Assembly: GCA_027596075.1 (NCBI GenBank)
Contig: JADGJC010000061.1
Location: 104,075 to 168,074 of the forward strand
Reading direction: 5' to 3'
From: Rhizophlyctis rosea
Taxonomy: Eukaryota > Chytridiomycota > Chytridiomycetes > Rhizophlyctidales > Rhizophlyctidaceae
DNA: 64,000 nucleotides
Position 1 is the first letter of the stretch. Each line of letters begins with the position of its first letter. Both the position numbers and the translations under genes were made by a program. Below the pieces are notes generated by a model, which saw only the letters and a list, made by a program, of their open reading frames with translations, did not search any database and had not been told where the DNA came from. Shown here piece by piece: positions 62,320 through 64,000 of this stretch.

Positions 62320-63856
62320 ATGATCATGTCAGCAAACATGGGTTTGAAGCTATTCGAGGACCCTTTGACGTTCCTACAGCTTGCAATCCAACGACAAAAG
62401 CATAGAAAACAACGTCAACATCGCATCAAGAAAGCCGCAAACCGGGACAGGGGGAGGCAAGAAGGGCACGCTCGCCTCATAGCTGACTATTTTGGAGACA
62501 ATCCCACCTACACCGACCGTGAATTCCGCCGTCGCTTCCGAGTCACAAAAAATATCTTCGGTCGCTTGCGGGGCATTCTTTTGGAGAGGAACAAATACTT
62601 TGTCCAGGTAAGGTTGACTTTAGGTCGCACGACCTAATAAACAGATTGTCTTTAGGTCGCACGACCTAACTCGGTTACCCGAAAAACAGCGCGTTGATGC
62701 AATGGGTGTTCTTGGTCTTTCCGTCGAACAAAAAATGACTGCCGCCCTTCGTGTGCTCGCCTACGGTATTGCCTCCGATGCAGTCGACGAGTACGTACGA
62801 ATGGCAGAATCAACTACACAGTTGACACTCGCAGAGTTCTGTCGGACCGTGGTGGAAGAATTGGGAACTGAGTACCTGCGTAAACCTGATGAAGCGGACG
62901 AGCGCAAAATATTAACTGTGAATGCGGCCCGTGGGTTTCCTGGAATGCTGGGTTCACTTGATTGCACCCATTGGGAGTGGAAAAATTGCCCTGTTGCCTG
63001 GCATGGACAGTGAGTGGTTTTGATTACAAATTGATTCTTCTCGCACTATGTAGATACTCACCTTGTTTAGGTTTGAGGGCAAGTCCGGGAAGCCAACTCT
63101 CGTACTAGAGGCAGTAGCTACACATAACTTGTGGTTTTGGCACGCGTTCTTTGGTTGTCCTGGGACAAACAATGACCTCAATGTTTTGAACCGATCGCCT
63201 CTACTCGATGAGTACGTGAACGGCACAAAGGATCCGTTGTTTTTTTTCTTGAATGGTAAACTTCACACTCAGGGTGGGTTGTCCACGTTGATGCATTTAG
63301 GTCGTGCGCCCTAAACCATCCTATGCAGGCTACTACCTAACCGATGGAATCTATCCCACGTACAGCATCTTCGTGAAGTCCTTCGACCAGCCAGCAGACA
63401 ATCGGCAGCGTTTGTTTGCAAAGCGGCAGGAGGCGGTTCGCAAGGACGTGGAGCGCGCCTTTGGTGCTCTGAAAGGGAGATTCCACATACTGCAACGACC
63501 AGCTATGTTGTGGGATGCAGATCAATTGAAGTACATTTGCCTTGCATGTGTCATTCTGCACAATATGTTGGTAGAAGCTGGTGACGAAGGGAACGTGGTC
63601 GAGTTTGCGGTTGAGTTCCATGAAGTTCCTGAGGTCAGGGGTGATGGGGTCGCATATCATCCAGCAGCTGTATTGCGCGATGGCCTTGCACATTTCGAAC
63701 TGCGCGACGATTTGGTTGCACATATTTGGCAACAGTTTGGTGATGAGTGAGTGCATATTTCCTTGTGGTTGCCAAATAAAAACAGTGACTAATGTTCCCC
63801 TCCCCAGGTACCTTGAGATAGACAATAATACCGTTAGGTTGTGCGACCCACTTTAA
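62320..63856 (+). CDS. PIF/Harbinger-type transposase (HARBI1-like DDE nuclease)
   Basis: Five exons (62320-62607, 62690-63009, 63071-63255, 63329-63746, 63808-63856) join with consistent phases into 419 residues. The first 95 residues are basic with RRRFRVTKNIFGRL, as in this family. RVDAMGVLGLSVEQKMTAALRVLAYG and DAVDEYVRMAEST follow. The catalytic domain has the first Asp in MLGSLDCTHWEW, the second in GCPGTNNDLNVL and the Glu in RKDVERAFGALKGRFHIL, plus YYLTDGIYPTYS. This is the DDE_Tnp_4/plant-transposon-protein fold. The open frame has no break, so the copy may be active or recently inserted. Introns 1 and 3 each contain copies of a short near-palindrome (separate entry). The last exon, needed for the C-terminus EIDNNTVRLCDPL, overlaps another copy. 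A partner Myb-like protein, usual for Harbinger elements, was not seen. Confidence 0.9.
62621..62668. repeat. Near-palindromic 16-mer, copies 1 and 2
   Basis: TAGGTCGCACGACCTA at 62621-62636 and 62653-62668, both in intron 1 of the transposase. The arms TAGGTCG and CGACCTA are exact inverted repeats around CA. Each copy is preceded by CTT and so reads ctttag|gt, like a splice acceptor. Confidence 0.95.
63298..63313. repeat. Near-palindromic 16-mer, copy 3 (variant)
   Basis: TAGGTCGTGCGCCCTA in intron 3 of the transposase, 15 bases before its acceptor. It differs from the main form at three positions. Confidence 0.85.
63835..63850. repeat. Near-palindromic 16-mer, copy 4 (variant)
   Basis: TAGGTTGTGCGACCCA overlaps the last codons of the transposase and encodes part of VRLCDPL. 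Confidence 0.8.
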
Positions 63857-63917
63857 GACTAATGTAGTGCGGATAGCTAAAAAAGTAACCAAAAATCTCT
63901 TGATGTATTTTGCTGAT

Positions 63918-63933
63918 TAGGTCGCACGACCTA
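63918..63933. repeat. Near-palindromic 16-mer, copy 5
   Basis: TAGGTCGCACGACCTA, exact copy of the main form, 62 bases after the transposase stop. Confidence 0.95.
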
Positions 63934-64000
63934 TTGTGTTTGCAAATGCCAGCAGCATTTCTGCCCACAAAATCTGGTCGTGTTGAAGGCACAGCCAAAG

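Larger units (their letters stand above)
62320..64000 (+). mobile_element. PIF/Harbinger DNA transposon, right part beyond the window
   Basis: Defined by the intact DDE transposase. Neither terminal inverted repeat nor target-site duplication (usually 3 bp) could be fixed. The element probably extends past the right edge and begins somewhere in 61.6-62.3 kb. Confidence 0.6.

Overview
This window looks like nuclear DNA of a filamentous or zoosporic fungus. Genes are interrupted by short GT-AG introns (about 55-130 bp). Many products are typical of fungi: a Whi3/Scw1 RNA-binding protein, secreted enzymes carrying family 1 carbohydrate-binding modules (CBM1), and an ABCC vacuolar-type transporter. 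Others point away from Dikarya: a soluble (ADCY10-type) adenylyl cyclase and an SQD2-like glycosyltransferase. My best guess is a saprotrophic, plant-cell-wall-degrading chytrid-like fungus; this is inference from gene content, not from a marker gene.

Layout from left to right. 0-0.4 kb: a TFIIS-like gene on the minus strand, running off the edge. 1.0-3.6 kb: ARP8 (INO80 complex). 5.5-7.1 kb: an unknown disordered protein. 8.2-9.3 kb: a tetraspanin. 9.9-11.5 kb: signal peptide peptidase, with all its motifs intact across five exons. 11.8-13.3 kb: an unknown minus-strand protein. 15.0-16.7 kb: the SQD2-like GT4 glycosyltransferase. 17.9-22.5 kb: a convergent pair of secreted biomass enzymes, an LPMO-like protein with CBM1 and a 907-residue GH10 xylanase with two extra beta-sandwich modules and CBM1. 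25.1-26.0 kb: a small basic SPTK-rich protein. 26.5-32.6 kb: an ABCC transporter. 33.3-40.3 kb: the soluble adenylyl cyclase. 41.1-43.4 kb: an FHA/coiled-coil tail-anchored protein of SLMAP/Far10 type. 44.3-45.5 and 46.4-46.7 kb: two small unrecognised proteins. 47.9-50.1 kb: a GNAT acetyltransferase. 50.7-51.9 kb: a securin-like protein with KEN and D boxes. 53.9-55.6 kb: the Whi3/Scw1-type protein. 55.6-59.6 kb: gene-free repetitive DNA, including a satellite of about 195 bp. 59.7-61.6 kb: a leucine-rich-repeat protein. 62.3-63.9 kb: an apparently intact PIF/Harbinger transposase at the right edge.

Most genes are unrelated housekeeping or signalling genes, as usual in a eukaryote. The exception is the xylanase/LPMO pair, which would act together on plant cell walls outside the cell. 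I found no CRISPR array, rRNA, tRNA or operon. The least explained features are a perfect 19-bp inverted repeat that contains the 5' splice site of a GNAT intron, a near-palindromic 16-mer found in two introns, at the C-terminus and beside the transposase gene, and the two repeat families at 56.9-59.1 kb. None of these was checked against a database, because no search was possible.
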